DNA from: Claveliimonas bilis | GTDB taxonomy: Bacteria; Bacillota; Clostridia; Lachnospirales; Lachnospiraceae | Direction: 5' to 3' | DNA length: 64,000 bases | NCBI RefSeq assembly: GCF_030296775.1 | Contig: NZ_AP027742.1 | Location: 124,001 to 188,000, forward strand | Shown here: piece by piece, positions 52,701-60,618 of the stretch | Numbering within the stretch: position 1 is the stretch's first letter | Layout of the letters: each line of letters opens with the position of its first letter | Program-made: the position numbers and the translations under genes | The notes under the pieces: model-generated | Databases searched by the model: none | Told to the model about the DNA's origin: nothing | The model's input: the letters and a program-made list of their open reading frames with translations, nothing else

Positions 52701-52885
52701 AAGTGACAGACAAGATTCACATCCGTTACGAAGGAAGCGAAAAGGCCGAAAAAGTATTTGCAGATCATGCTTCAGAAATCAGCAGTGAAACACTTGCACT
52801 TTCTGTTGAAAAATCCACTCCGGCAGGCTATGTGAAGGAATGGAATATCAACGGAGAAAAAGTGACGATCGGTGTCGAAAGATAA
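49739..52885 (+). CDS. ileS: Isoleucyl-tRNA synthetase (long, type 2-like form)
   Basis: 1048 residues, about 110-130 longer than E. coli-type IleS. Class I motifs: PHIGHVL near 59 and KMSKSKGN near 600. Editing domain CP1 lies at about 200-390 (WTTTPWTLPSN). There is a Cys cluster CPRCG and CECGH/CPKCGGEM within the catalytic insertions. The C-terminus lacks the zinc-finger of type 1. Length and end resemble type 2 enzymes, which often resist mupirocin; this is an inference from family. Expression is set by the Ile T-box upstream. Confidence 0.96.
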   Translation: MYKKVSTDLKFVDREKEVEKFWEENHIFEKSMENRKEGETYTFYDGPPTANGKPHIGHVLTRVIKDMIPRYRTMKGYMVPRKAGWDTHGLPVELEVEKLLGLDGKDQIEEYGLEPFINKCKESVWKYKGMWEDFSGTVGFWADMDNPYVTYHNDFIESEWWALKQIWDKGLLYKGFKIVPYCPRCGTPLSAQEVAQGYKDVKERSAIVRFKVKDEDAYILAWTTTPWTLPSNIGLCVNPEEDYAKVKAADGYVYYMAQALLDTVLGKLAEEGKPAYEVLETYKGQELEYKEYEPLYQCAYDCAAKQNKKAFFITCDGYVTLTDGTGVVHIAPAFGEDDAKVGRKYDMPFVQLVDEKGNMGETTPFAGLFVKKADPEVLKDLEARGLLFDAPKFEHSYPHCWRCDTPLIYYARESWFIKMTAVKDDLIANNNTINWIPESIGKGRFGDWLENVQDWGISRNRYWGTPLNIWECECGHQHSIGSIEELKSMSDNCPDDIELHRPYIDDVTIKCPKCGGEMHRVPEVIDCWFDSGSMPFAQHHYPFENKELFEQQFPADFISEAVDQTRGWFYSLLAISTLIFNKAPYKNVIVLGHVQDENGQKMSKSKGNAVDPFDALETYGADAIRWYFYVNSAPWLPNRFHGKAVVEGQRKFMGTLWNTYAFFVLYANIDEFDASKYELEYDKLPVMDKWLLSKMNTLIKEVDDHLGNYRIPEAARALQDFVDDMSNWYVRRSRERFWAKGMPQDKINAYMTLYTALVTLCKVAAPMIPFMTEEIYQNLVRSIDKSAPESIHLCDFPTADEAFIDKELEANMDEVLKIVVMGRACRNTANIKNRQPIGQMFVKTGTQLPEFYQDIIKEELNVKNLTFTQDVRSFTSYTFKPQLKTVGPKYGKMLGGIKAALSSLDGNAAMDEVNETGALKLNVNGQEITLFKEDLLIDTAQMEGYVSEDNNGITVVLDTNLTPELLEEGFVREIISKVQTMRKEADFEVTDKIHIRYEGSEKAEKVFADHASEISSETLALSVEKSTPAGYVKEWNINGEKVTIGVER

Positions 52886-52908
52886 GGGTCTGAAGAAGGA
52901 GGATAATC

Positions 52909-55374
52909 ATGTATAATCCGAGATTTGAAAAGGAAACTTTTAAAAAAGAGGTAAAGCATAATGTAAAGACTCTTTACCGCAAAACAATAGAGGAGGCGAC
53001 TCCGCAGCAGCTTTTTCAGGCTGTGTCCTATGCGGTAAAAGAGGTTATTATTGATGACTGGATCGCAACACAGAATCAGTTTAAAAAGGATGATCCAAAA
53101 ATAGTATATTATATGTCCATGGAATTTCTCATGGGAAGAGCGCTTGGAAATAACCTGATCAATATGACTGCTTACAAAGAAGTGAAAGCGGCGCTGGATG
53201 AAATGGGAATCGATCTGAATGCGATTGAGGATGAGGAGCCGGATCCGGCGCTTGGAAACGGCGGTCTTGGACGTCTGGCTGCCTGCTTCCTTGATTCTCT
53301 TGCAACACTTGGATATGCGGCATACGGATGCGGTATCCGCTACCGCTATGGTATGTTCAAACAAAAGATCGAAAACGGATATCAGGTAGAGACTCCGGAT
53401 AACTGGCTGAAAGAGGGGAATCCATTTGAGCTTCGCCGGGAAGAATATGCCAAGGAAGTGCGTTTTGGCGGAAATATCCGCGTAGAATATGATGATTCTA
53501 CAAACCGGACGAAATTTGTACAGGAAAATTATGAATCTGTACTTGCCATTCCTTATGATATGCCGATCGTGGGATATGGAAATCATCATGTCAATACGTT
53601 AAGAATCTGGGATGCAAAGGCTATTACTGATTTCCAGCTGGATTCCTTTGACAGAGGAGATTACCACAAAGCAGTAGAGCAGGAAAATCTTGCAAAAACC
53701 ATTGTCGAGGTGCTCTATCCTAACGATAATCACTATGCGGGAAAAGAGCTTCGCTTGAAACAGCAGTATTTCTTTATTTCAGCAAGTATACAGGCTGCCA
53801 TTACAAAATATAAAAAGACACATGATGATATTCATAAACTTCCGGAGAAAGTGATCTTCCAGATGAATGATACCCATCCGACGGTGGCAGTGGCTGAACT
53901 TATGAGAATCCTTCTCGATGAAGAGGAGCTCGGCTGGAATGAGGCCTGGGATATTACAACAAAGACATGTGCTTACACAAATCATACGATCATGGCAGAG
54001 GCATTGGAAAAATGGCCCATCGACCTTTTCTCCAGACTGCTTCCCCGTGTTTACCAGATCATCCAGGAGATCGACCGCCGCTTCCTTATTCAGGTAAGAG
54101 AAAGATACCCGGGCAATGAGGAGAAAGTCCGCAAGATGGCGATCCTCTACAATGGGCAGGTGAGAATGGCTCATCTTGCCATTGTTGCCGGTTTTTCTGT
54201 CAATGGTGTGGCAAGACTGCATACAGAGATCTTGAAAAATCAGGAGCTTCGAGACTTCTACGAAATGATGCCGCAGAAATTTAATAACAAGACAAACGGA
54301 ATCACACAGAGAAGATTCCTGATGCATGGAAACCCTCTCCTTGCAGACTGGGTAACAGAAAAAATAGGTACAAAAGACTGGATCACAGATTTGTCACTTA
54401 TGTCCGGATTGAAGAAATATGCGGATGATTCCAAAGCGCTGGCAGAATTTATGGATATTAAATATAAAAATAAAGTCCGTCTGGCAGAATATATCAGGAA
54501 GCATAACGGAATCGAAGTGGATCCACGCTCTATTTTTGATGTACAGGTAAAGAGGCTGCATGAGTACAAGAGACAACTTCTCAACATTCTTCATGTTATG
54601 TACCTGTATAATCAGATTAAGGAGCATCCGGAGATGTCCTTCTTCCCGAGAACCTTTATTTTCGGAGCAAAGGCGTCCGCAGGATATATCAGGGCAAAAG
54701 AGATCATCAAGCTGATCAACTCTGTAGCTGATATAGTCAATAATGACCGCAGCATTAACGGAAAGCTGAAGGTGGTATTTATTGAAGATTACCGTGTTTC
54801 CAATGCAGAGATCATCTTTGCGGCAGCAGACGTCAGCGAACAGATTTCCACAGCATCAAAAGAAGCTTCCGGAACAGGAAACATGAAGTTTATGCTGAAC
54901 GGAGCGCCTACACTTGGAACTATGGACGGAGCCAATGTAGAGATTGTGGAAGAAGTCGGAATGGAGAATGCCTTTATTTTCGGATTAAGCTCTGAAGAAG
55001 TCATCAATTATGAAAATAACGGCGGTTACCATCCGCAGGATATTTACAACAGCGATCCGGATATCCGCAAAGTGGTAGATCAGCTGATCAATGGAACTTA
55101 CTCCAACGGAGATCACGAGATGTACCGGGATCTTTATAATTCTCTTCTCTGTCCGAAAGACGGATCAAAGGCAGATATGTATTTTATCCTGAAAGATTTC
55201 CGCGCTTATGCCGAGGCACAGAAGAAAGTAGAAGAGGCGTATAAGGATAAAGAAAGATGGGCGAAAATGGCTCTTCTTAATACAGCATGCTGCGGTAAGT
55301 TTACCTCTGACCGTACGATTCAGGAATACGTGGATGATATCTGGCATCTGGATAAGGTGACAGTGGAGATTTAA
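52909..55374 (+). CDS. glgP: Glycogen/starch/alpha-glucan phosphorylase
   Basis: 821 residues, the normal length. It releases glucose-1-phosphate from alpha-1,4-glucans using pyridoxal phosphate. The PLP-lysine region is KEASGTGNMKFMLNGAPTLGTMDGANVEI near 657-685. Other family runs are DPALGNGGLGRLAACFLDSLATL near 102-124 and NDTHPTVAVAELMRILLDEE. ATG 52909 follows AAGGAGGA. It is unlinked to other glycogen genes here, and follows ileS by 23 bases, so read-through from the T-box promoter is possible. Confidence 0.96.
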   Translation: MYNPRFEKETFKKEVKHNVKTLYRKTIEEATPQQLFQAVSYAVKEVIIDDWIATQNQFKKDDPKIVYYMSMEFLMGRALGNNLINMTAYKEVKAALDEMGIDLNAIEDEEPDPALGNGGLGRLAACFLDSLATLGYAAYGCGIRYRYGMFKQKIENGYQVETPDNWLKEGNPFELRREEYAKEVRFGGNIRVEYDDSTNRTKFVQENYESVLAIPYDMPIVGYGNHHVNTLRIWDAKAITDFQLDSFDRGDYHKAVEQENLAKTIVEVLYPNDNHYAGKELRLKQQYFFISASIQAAITKYKKTHDDIHKLPEKVIFQMNDTHPTVAVAELMRILLDEEELGWNEAWDITTKTCAYTNHTIMAEALEKWPIDLFSRLLPRVYQIIQEIDRRFLIQVRERYPGNEEKVRKMAILYNGQVRMAHLAIVAGFSVNGVARLHTEILKNQELRDFYEMMPQKFNNKTNGITQRRFLMHGNPLLADWVTEKIGTKDWITDLSLMSGLKKYADDSKALAEFMDIKYKNKVRLAEYIRKHNGIEVDPRSIFDVQVKRLHEYKRQLLNILHVMYLYNQIKEHPEMSFFPRTFIFGAKASAGYIRAKEIIKLINSVADIVNNDRSINGKLKVVFIEDYRVSNAEIIFAAADVSEQISTASKEASGTGNMKFMLNGAPTLGTMDGANVEIVEEVGMENAFIFGLSSEEVINYENNGGYHPQDIYNSDPDIRKVVDQLINGTYSNGDHEMYRDLYNSLLCPKDGSKADMYFILKDFRAYAEAQKKVEEAYKDKERWAKMALLNTACCGKFTSDRTIQEYVDDIWHLDKVTVEI

Positions 55375-55408
55375 AAGGTCAGGAATCCTGAAGGGTATAA
55401 AAGAGATA

Positions 55409-55440
55409 ACCCTCTCATACATTAAGGTATGGGAGGGTTT
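55409..55440 (+). promoter_or_regulatory. Hairpin after glgP overlapping a candidate sigmaE promoter and the spoIID ribosome binding site
   Basis: AACCCTCTCATAC and GTATGGGAGGGTT form a 13-bp stem (one G-T pair), a glgP terminator. Its upstream arm and loop contain CATACATT at 55416-55423, a perfect sigmaE -10, with GGTATAA at 55394-55400 as a possible -35. Its right arm contains GGGAGG at 55431-55436, the spoIID ribosome binding site. A sigmaE transcript starting near 55430 would lack the left arm and expose that site. Confidence 0.55.
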
Positions 55441-55445
55441 ATTTT

Positions 55446-56342
55446 ATGCGGCAGAAGTTGAAAAAAATGGGATGCTATATCATTATTATTGTTTTGCTCC
55501 CTTATGTAGTGACCGTTTTCCTAAACGGGCCATCAATAGAAACAGCGGCTCCGGCAGACGAAATGGAGGTTATGGTAAAGCAGGGGGAAAAAGAAATACA
55601 GCTTCCTCTGGATGAATACGGAATTGGCAGGATGGCAAAGGAGATTCCGGCATCCTACGAAGAGGAGGCCATCAAAGTCCAGGCAATACTTGTCCGGACT
55701 GCCGTATACAAGCAATTGAAGGAAGAAGGCAGCGAGGCAGTTCTTGCAGACGATTTCTGGACAGAAAAAGAAATGAAAGAAGAGTGGGGGAGCAGGAAAT
55801 TTTCCGAATATTACCGAAAAATGGAAAATGCCTGGCAGGAGACAGAGGGACAAGTTGTAATGTACGGCGAAGAACTGGCAAACACACCTTTTACCAGGCT
55901 GACAAACGGCAGTACAAGGGATGGAAAAGAAGTGCTGGGCAGCGAGGATTATCCTTATTTGAAAATCAAAGAATGTCCCCTCGATATTGAATCAAAAGAC
56001 CAGATCAGGACAGTCACAACAGAGGACATGGACGCAGAAATAAAAGAAACGGATACGGCGGGCTATGTCACCAGTGTCCGAGTGGGAGAGGAGACTATGA
56101 GCGGCGAGGAATTTCGGGAAAAATATAAATTAGATTCCAGCTGCTTTATTCTCCAGAAGTATGATGGGAAAATGCGCATTACAACCCGGGGAATCGGTCA
56201 TGGTCTGGGACTTAGCCAATATACGGCAAATGAGATGGCGAAAGAGGAAAAAACAACGGAAGAAATCCTGCAGTATTTTTTTGAAGGAACAGAAATAAGG
56301 GAGGTTGCGGAAATTATTAGAAATTCTGGTAATACAGAATAA
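55446..56342 (+). CDS. spoIID: Stage II sporulation protein D (SpoIID)
   Basis: 298 residues. An N-terminal membrane anchor (about 8-27) is followed by the SpoIID lytic transglycosylase domain. Recognisable parts are EEAIKVQAILVRTAVYKQ near 74-92, FTRLTNGSTRDGKEVLGSEDYPYL, and the C-terminal GIGHGLGLSQYTANEMAKEEKTTEEILQYFF. SpoIID cleaves glycan strands during engulfment with SpoIIM and SpoIIP, under sigmaE in the mother cell. It is placed next to spoIIQ, as in many Clostridia, so the organism probably sporulates or descends from a sporulator. Confidence 0.92.
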   Translation: MRQKLKKMGCYIIIIVLLPYVVTVFLNGPSIETAAPADEMEVMVKQGEKEIQLPLDEYGIGRMAKEIPASYEEEAIKVQAILVRTAVYKQLKEEGSEAVLADDFWTEKEMKEEWGSRKFSEYYRKMENAWQETEGQVVMYGEELANTPFTRLTNGSTRDGKEVLGSEDYPYLKIKECPLDIESKDQIRTVTTEDMDAEIKETDTAGYVTSVRVGEETMSGEEFREKYKLDSSCFILQKYDGKMRITTRGIGHGLGLSQYTANEMAKEEKTTEEILQYFFEGTEIREVAEIIRNSGNTE

Positions 56343-56366
56343 TGATATCAGCTTCTGGCAAAAATA
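56337..56366 (+). promoter_or_regulatory. Candidate sigmaF/sigmaG promoter of spoIIQ
   Basis: GAATA at 56337-56341, 15 bases, GGCAAAAATA at 56357-56366. Spacing and the GG-rich -10 fit forespore promoters. In Bacillus, spoIIQ is sigmaF-dependent. It overlaps the end of spoIID. Confidence 0.5.
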
Positions 56367-56384
56367 TAGCCAGAGGTGATGAAT

Positions 56385-57191
56385 ATGAATAAAAGACAAA
56401 AACCTTCAAAAAAGAGGAAGGGTGCCGGTATTGGAATCGCTGTCTGCTTTGTAGCCGCAATTATCATGGTTGGAACATATACGCTTCGGGATTATCAGGA
56501 AGCAAAGCGGCAGGAGCTGGCATTGTCAGAGGATGAGACAAAGGAAAAAGATATGCGGGAGGAAGAGCCGGAGGATGGAACAAAAGAAGAGGCAGGCAGT
56601 AATCTTGTGATCAATACAGAAGAAGATCCTACTGTTGCCAGCAGCAGCGCTGCAGAAGAGTCAGAGGAACAGGAAGACGCCCAAATTTCAGAAAATACAG
56701 ATGGGACAGCCGGAGAAAACGGTTCATCTTCTGCAGGGATATCTGCGCAGACAGCCGGAAACAACTCATCTGTAAATTTTACAGAAAGCAGTAAGCTTTT
56801 GTGGCCGGTAGACGGAAATGTACTGATGAATTACAGTATGGACGAGACCGTATACTTTTCTACACTGGATCAGTACAAATACAATCCGGCACTGATCATT
56901 TCCGGTGCTGAAGGAGACCAGGTCATCAGCAGTACGGCGGGAGTAGTAAAATCCATTGATGAAAATGCCGAGACGGGGACAACAGTAAACGTTGATATCG
57001 GGAACGGATATGAGCTGTTTTACGGCCAGCTGAAAGATGTGACTGTTAATACCGGAGATTATGTGGAGGGCAAGACGGTACTGGGATATGTGAGCCAGCC
57101 TACAAAATATTACAGTGTTGAGGGTTGCAATGTATACTTTGAAATGAGAAAAGACGGACAGCCAATCGATCCGGTAACGTTTATGGAGTAA
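56385..57191 (+). CDS. spoIIQ: SpoIIQ-like LytM/M23-domain protein, metal site lost
   Basis: 268 residues from ATG 56385 (upstream GTG and ATG codons at 56376 and 56379 are also in frame). One N-terminal membrane helix (about 14-34), an acidic Ser/Glu-rich spacer (about 45-130), then a LytM domain. The metal ligands are missing: the H-x-x-x-D site reads NPALIIS and the H-x-H site reads NVYFEMRKDG. SpoIIQ bridges forespore and mother cell with SpoIIIAH; Bacillus SpoIIQ is also non-catalytic. It follows spoIID by 42 bases with its own promoter. Confidence 0.82.
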   Translation: MNKRQKPSKKRKGAGIGIAVCFVAAIIMVGTYTLRDYQEAKRQELALSEDETKEKDMREEEPEDGTKEEAGSNLVINTEEDPTVASSSAAEESEEQEDAQISENTDGTAGENGSSSAGISAQTAGNNSSVNFTESSKLLWPVDGNVLMNYSMDETVYFSTLDQYKYNPALIISGAEGDQVISSTAGVVKSIDENAETGTTVNVDIGNGYELFYGQLKDVTVNTGDYVEGKTVLGYVSQPTKYYSVEGCNVYFEMRKDGQPIDPVTFME

Positions 57192-57270
57192 GTTTGGGAC
57201 GTAACACTTTTTAAAAGTGTTACGTCCCAAACTGCCTTTTACGGTGGGCAAACTTGCGTTTTACGGTGTC
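57192..57270. repeat. 43-base near-perfect palindrome plus TTTTACGGTG repeats
   Basis: Directly after the spoIIQ stop, 57192-57212 and 57214-57234 are exact reverse complements (21-bp arms around one T). The core is GGGACGTAACACTTTT. Two TTTTACGGTG units follow at about 57238 and 57260. The word AAAAGTGTTACGT and the TTTTAC units link it to 49629-49717. It likely also terminates spoIIQ. Confidence 0.75.
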
Positions 57271-57362
57271 TCTATTTGAAAAAAACGGTGTGTTTCGTTA
57301 TAATAGAAGTGCAAAATGTGGAAAAGATGTGGATAAACTGTCAAAAGATGGGGGAAAAGCAA

Positions 57363-57662
57363 GTGGAAAACTTGTCGAAAACAAATTATACATACATTTT
57401 AAAATGTAAGGACGGTTCGTTGTATACGGGATGGACCAACAACCTGGCGAAACGTCTCCAGGCCCATAATGAGGGGAAGGGTGCAAAATATACCGGAAGC
57501 AGACGGCCTGTAACTCTGGAATATTATGAGATATATGAGACAAAGGAAGAGGCCATGCGTCGGGAATATGAGATCAAACATATGGGAAGAAAAAAGAAGC
57601 TGGAGCTTATTGAAAAGAAATGTCAGAAAGAAGACAAAGAAAAAAAGCCGGAGGAATTGTAA
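57363..57662 (+). CDS. GIY-YIG endonuclease-domain protein (UPF0213 family)
   Basis: About 99 residues from GTG 57363, which has GGGGGAAAA eight bases upstream; the frame stays open to a TTG at 57276, but the added residues are not family-like. The GIY-YIG core is YTYILKCKDGSLYTGWTNNLAKRLQAHNEGKGAKYT near 8-43, and the catalytic Glu region is RREYEIKHMGRKKK. Small stand-alone members of this family are common in Firmicutes and their role is unclear. It shares a bidirectional terminator with the next gene. Confidence 0.82.
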   Translation: MENLSKTNYTYILKCKDGSLYTGWTNNLAKRLQAHNEGKGAKYTGSRRPVTLEYYEIYETKEEAMRREYEIKHMGRKKKLELIEKKCQKEDKEKKPEEL

Positions 57663-57674
57663 CCTCTGGCTTTT
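57643..57674. terminator. Bidirectional terminator between GIY-YIG and hemolysin III genes
   Basis: AAAAGCCGGAGG and CCTCTGGCTTTT pair (one mismatch-type G-T) around the GIY-YIG stop codon, with A and T runs outside. Confidence 0.85.
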
Positions 57675-57700
57675 CGTTCGGTACAATTTATTCAACCGGC

Positions 57701-58363
57701 TTACAGGACGAATGCATACATGACAACGAAGTGACATGCACTTCCTAACATGACGAAAACGTGAAAAATTTCATGACTTCCGAAATTTTTATGACGGTTG
57801 TTAAAAAGAGGAAGCTTCAGTGCATATATTACTCCGCCAATAGTATAGATGATTCCTCCGGCCAGCAGCCAACCGAATGCAGCAGGTGACATGGAATTGA
57901 GAATTTGTGTAAATGCCAGCACACACGTCCAACCCATTCCGATGTACAAAACGGAAGATACCCATTTGGGGCAAAATACCCAAAATGCCTTTAAAACAAT
58001 TCCAAGAATAGCAATTCCCCATACAATGGACAGAAGAATAATACCGGTTTTTCCTTTCAGTACAAGAAGACAGATAGGAGTATAGCTTCCGGCGATAAGA
58101 ATAAAAATCATCATATGGTCAATTTTTTTCAAAACAGTATTTATCTTTTCGGAACGATTAAAGGTATGATATGTGGTGCTTGCTGCATATAGCAAAATAA
58201 GGCTTACTGCATATACTGCTATGGATATAATATAAATGCGTCCCGGCTCATGTGCGGCCTTGATCAGCAGGGGAACAGCAGCAAAAATTGCCATCAGCAT
58301 TCCAATGAAGTGTGTAATTGCGCTTCCAGGATCTTTTACGTGTGACTTGATCATTTGTGTCAT
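57701..58363 (-). CDS. trhA: Hemolysin III / TrhA-family membrane protein
   Basis: 220 residues with seven membrane segments. Family (PAQR/HlyIII) motifs are present: ITHFIGMLMAIFA near 17-29, STTYHTF near 62 and HEIFHVFVMLGSACHFVVMYAF at the C-terminus, whose histidines form the putative metal site. Roles proposed for TrhA include membrane energetics homeostasis; the name haemolysin is historical. It is convergent with the GIY-YIG gene and divergent from the ECF gene. Confidence 0.92.
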   Translation of the reverse strand: MTQMIKSHVKDPGSAITHFIGMLMAIFAAVPLLIKAAHEPGRIYIISIAVYAVSLILLYAASTTYHTFNRSEKINTVLKKIDHMMIFILIAGSYTPICLLVLKGKTGIILLSIVWGIAILGIVLKAFWVFCPKWVSSVLYIGMGWTCVLAFTQILNSMSPAAFGWLLAGGIIYTIGGVIYALKLPLFNNRHKNFGSHEIFHVFVMLGSACHFVVMYAFVL

Positions 58364-58603
58364 AATCTTTACCTCCTAGAAATATAAAACATAATAAGTA
58401 GTTTTTAAAACTATATTATCCATATACATATATTATATACGCTTACGCCAAAAATGCAACAATTTTAAGAAATATTTTGAAAATCGAAATATTAAAACTG
58501 GACTGGTTAAAAAGTAAATAACTGGCTATTTTTACAAATCCACTCTGGTGATATGATAGACACATCAAAAGGAAAGAAAACGACAGAGAAAGGAAGCATC
58601 GAA

Positions 58604-59221
58604 ATGGAACAAAAAAATCAGACGGTTACAAAACTAGCACAGACAGCGATTCTTGCAGCATTGTGTTATGTGTCATTCACATATCTACAGATAAAAATTC
58701 CAATGCCGGGCGGTGACGCCACATCGCTCCATATTGGAAATGCATTCTGCGTACTGGGAGCGCTTCTTCTGGGAGGCTGGTACGGTGGGCTTGCAGGAGC
58801 GATCGGAATGGGAATTGCAGATATCATGGATCCGATTTACATTACAGGAGCCCCGAAAACATTTTTCCTTAAACTGTGTATTGGTCTGATCGTGGGATTA
58901 GTTGCTCACAGAATAGCAAAGATCAATGAAAGTGACGATAAGGCGTATGTCTTTAAATGGAGTACAATTGCAGCGGTTGCCGGACTTGGATTTAATGTCA
59001 TTGCAGATCCGCTGGTAGGATATTTTTATAAGATGTACATTTTGGGACAGCCGCAGCAGATGGCAGAAGTGCTTGCAAAATGGAGCACAGCCACAACATT
59101 TGTCAATGCGGTAGTATCTACTGTCCTCGTATCTGTCCTCTACAATGCAGTGCGTCCTATTCTTCTTAGGAGCGGTCTTATGCTGAAGCAGGAAAAGAGA
59201 ACAGGAGTGCTGAAGCATTAG
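58604..59221 (+). CDS. ECF transporter S component (substrate-binding membrane subunit)
   Basis: 205 residues from ATG 58604 (RBS AAAGGAAG), with about six membrane segments. Typical S-component features: LAQTAILAALCYVSFTYLQIKIPMPGG near 12-38, the AxxxA-like helix used for docking, FCVLGALLLGGWYGGLAGAIGMGIADI, and ITGAPKTFFLKLCIGLIVG. It resembles the riboflavin/HMP-like group, so a vitamin or precursor is the likely cargo. No EcfA/EcfT genes are adjacent, so it uses a shared energising module. No vitamin riboswitch was seen in the 240-base upstream gap. Confidence 0.85.
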   Translation: MEQKNQTVTKLAQTAILAALCYVSFTYLQIKIPMPGGDATSLHIGNAFCVLGALLLGGWYGGLAGAIGMGIADIMDPIYITGAPKTFFLKLCIGLIVGLVAHRIAKINESDDKAYVFKWSTIAAVAGLGFNVIADPLVGYFYKMYILGQPQQMAEVLAKWSTATTFVNAVVSTVLVSVLYNAVRPILLRSGLMLKQEKRTGVLKH

Positions 59222-59253
59222 GAGAAAAGGCAGAATATTTGTAACAGCGCTAT

Positions 59254-59288
59254 AAACCCCTGCCCTCGAAAAGAGGAGCAGGGGTTTT
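59254..59288. terminator. Terminator after the ECF gene
   Basis: AAACCCCTGC and GCAGGGGTTT enclose an inner CCTC/GAGG stem. It can act on both strands and also ends the rubrerythrin unit. Confidence 0.87.
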
Positions 59289-59333
59289 GACGGAAGGCCG
59301 TTTACAAGAAAAATATTTTTCTACAGCTTTGCT

Positions 59334-59870
59334 TTAGTAATTTTCGGCTTTTCTTTCAAAGTAAGCCTTCGGATGAGCACATACCGGGCAAACTTCCGGA
59401 GCTTCTTCTCCATAATAAATGAATCCGCAGTTTCCGCATTTCCATCCAAGAGGAGCGTCGCCTTTGAAAGTTTCTCCTGCTGTATAGTGATCCAGAAGTC
59501 TCTGATAGCGGGCTTCATGAGCCGCTTCAACTTTTGCAACACCCTCAAATTTTGCAGCAAGCTCTTCAAATCCTTCTTCTCTTGCTTCTTCAGCCATGCG
59601 TTTATACATGTCTGTCCATTCGTAATTTTCGCCTGCAGCGGCATCTTTCAGGTTTTCAGCAACATCACCGATTCCGTGAAATTCTTTAAACCACATTTTT
59701 GCGTGCTCTTTTTCCTGATTTGCAGTTTCTTCAAAAATGTTCGCCATCTGGACAAATCCTGCTTTTCTTGCAGCACTTGCATAATATGTATATTTGTTGC
59801 GTGCCTGTGATTCTCCTGAGAAAGCTTCCATTAAATTCTTTTCTGTTTTTGTTCCTGCATATTTAGACAT
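59334..59870 (-). CDS. Rubrerythrin (ferritin-like domain then rubredoxin)
   Basis: 178 residues. The di-iron ferritin-like domain is at 1-135, with ligand-bearing stretches [27 protein letters not shown]-like [14 protein letters not shown], and [15 protein letters not shown]-terminal rubredoxin domain reads [12 protein letters not shown] and [12 protein letters not shown]. It reduces hydrogen peroxide in anaerobes. With the reverse-order rubrerythrin upstream and a Fur-family repressor it forms a peroxide-defence island. Confidence 0.93.
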   Translation of the reverse strand: MSKYAGTKTEKNLMEAFSGESQARNKYTYYASAARKAGFVQMANIFEETANQEKEHAKMWFKEFHGIGDVAENLKDAAAGENYEWTDMYKRMAEEAREEGFEELAAKFEGVAKVEAAHEARYQRLLDHYTAGETFKGDAPLGWKCGNCGFIYYGEEAPEVCPVCAHPKAYFERKAENY

Positions 59871-59941
59871 AATTGATCCTCCTTTTGTTTATAGTAAGTG
59901 ATAATGGATTTCTGTAAAGTGACTGATTAAGAATGATAAAA

Positions 59942-59973
59942 AGGGCTGTAGAAAAAAACTTATCCTGCAGCCC
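59942..59973 (-). terminator. Terminator of the reverse rubrerythrin gene
   Basis: On the minus strand GGGCTGCAG and CTACAGCCC pair (one G-T), followed by TTTTTATC. It separates the two rubrerythrin genes, so the downstream one needs its own promoter. Confidence 0.8.
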
Positions 59974-59981
59974 AGCGTTTT

Positions 59982-60524
59982 TTAGCCAAAGTATCTCTTT
60001 AACAGTCCTTCAAATGCTTTTCCGTGACGAGCTTCATCTCTTGCCATCTCATGAACAGTGTCATGGATTGCATCAAGGTTAGCAGCTTTTGCACGTTTTG
60101 CAAGATCAAATTTTCCAGCGGTAGCTCCGTTTTCAGCATCTACACGCATTTCCAGGTTTTTCTTTGTGCTGTCTGTCACAACCTCTCCTAACAGTTCGGC
60201 AAATTTGGAAGCATGCTCTGCTTCTTCCCAGGCAGCTTTTTCCCAGTAAAGTCCGATTTCCGGATATCCTTCTCTGTGAGCAACTCTAGCCATTGCCAGA
60301 TACATACCAACTTCTGTACATTCTCCTTCGAAGTTTGCTCTTAAGTCTGCAAGGATGTCTTCGCTAACGCCCTGAGCAACACCTACAACATGCTCTGCAG
60401 CCCATTCTCTTTCTCCTGTCTGCTCTTTGAATTTTTCAGCCGGTGCGTGACAGACTGGACATTCAGCCGGAGCAGCTTCTCCTTCATAAACATAACCACA
60501 TACTGTACAAACAAATTTTTTCAT
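59982..60524 (-). CDS. Reverse rubrerythrin (rubredoxin then ferritin-like domain)
   Basis: 180 residues with the opposite domain order: rubredoxin at 1-32 ([24 protein letters not shown]), then a ferritin-like di-iron domain ([63 protein letters not shown]). In Clostridium such proteins are NADH:peroxide/oxygen reductase terminal components and are PerR-controlled. A perfect palindrome is 37 bases upstream of its start. Confidence 0.93.
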   Translation of the reverse strand: MKKFVCTVCGYVYEGEAAPAECPVCHAPAEKFKEQTGEREWAAEHVVGVAQGVSEDILADLRANFEGECTEVGMYLAMARVAHREGYPEIGLYWEKAAWEEAEHASKFAELLGEVVTDSTKKNLEMRVDAENGATAGKFDLAKRAKAANLDAIHDTVHEMARDEARHGKAFEGLLKRYFG

Positions 60525-60560
60525 AGTTCTTTCTTCCTTTCTTATGATTTATTTTATTTT

Positions 60561-60587
60561 TAATATTAGTAATTGTTACTAATATTA
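60561..60587. promoter_or_regulatory. Perfect palindrome upstream of the reverse rubrerythrin gene
   Basis: TAATATTAGTAA and TTACTAATATTA, 12-bp arms around TTG. It is AT-rich and of PerR/Fur-box character, placed between the Fur-family gene and its likely target. Confidence 0.7.
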
Positions 60588-60618
60588 ATTTACAACTTTT
60601 TATCTGCATTGTCAATAG

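Noticed and set aside
58364-58603. Vitamin riboswitch (TPP, FMN, THF or other) before the ECF S component
   Set aside because: No conserved riboswitch core such as the TPP CTGAGA box could be found in the 240 bases.
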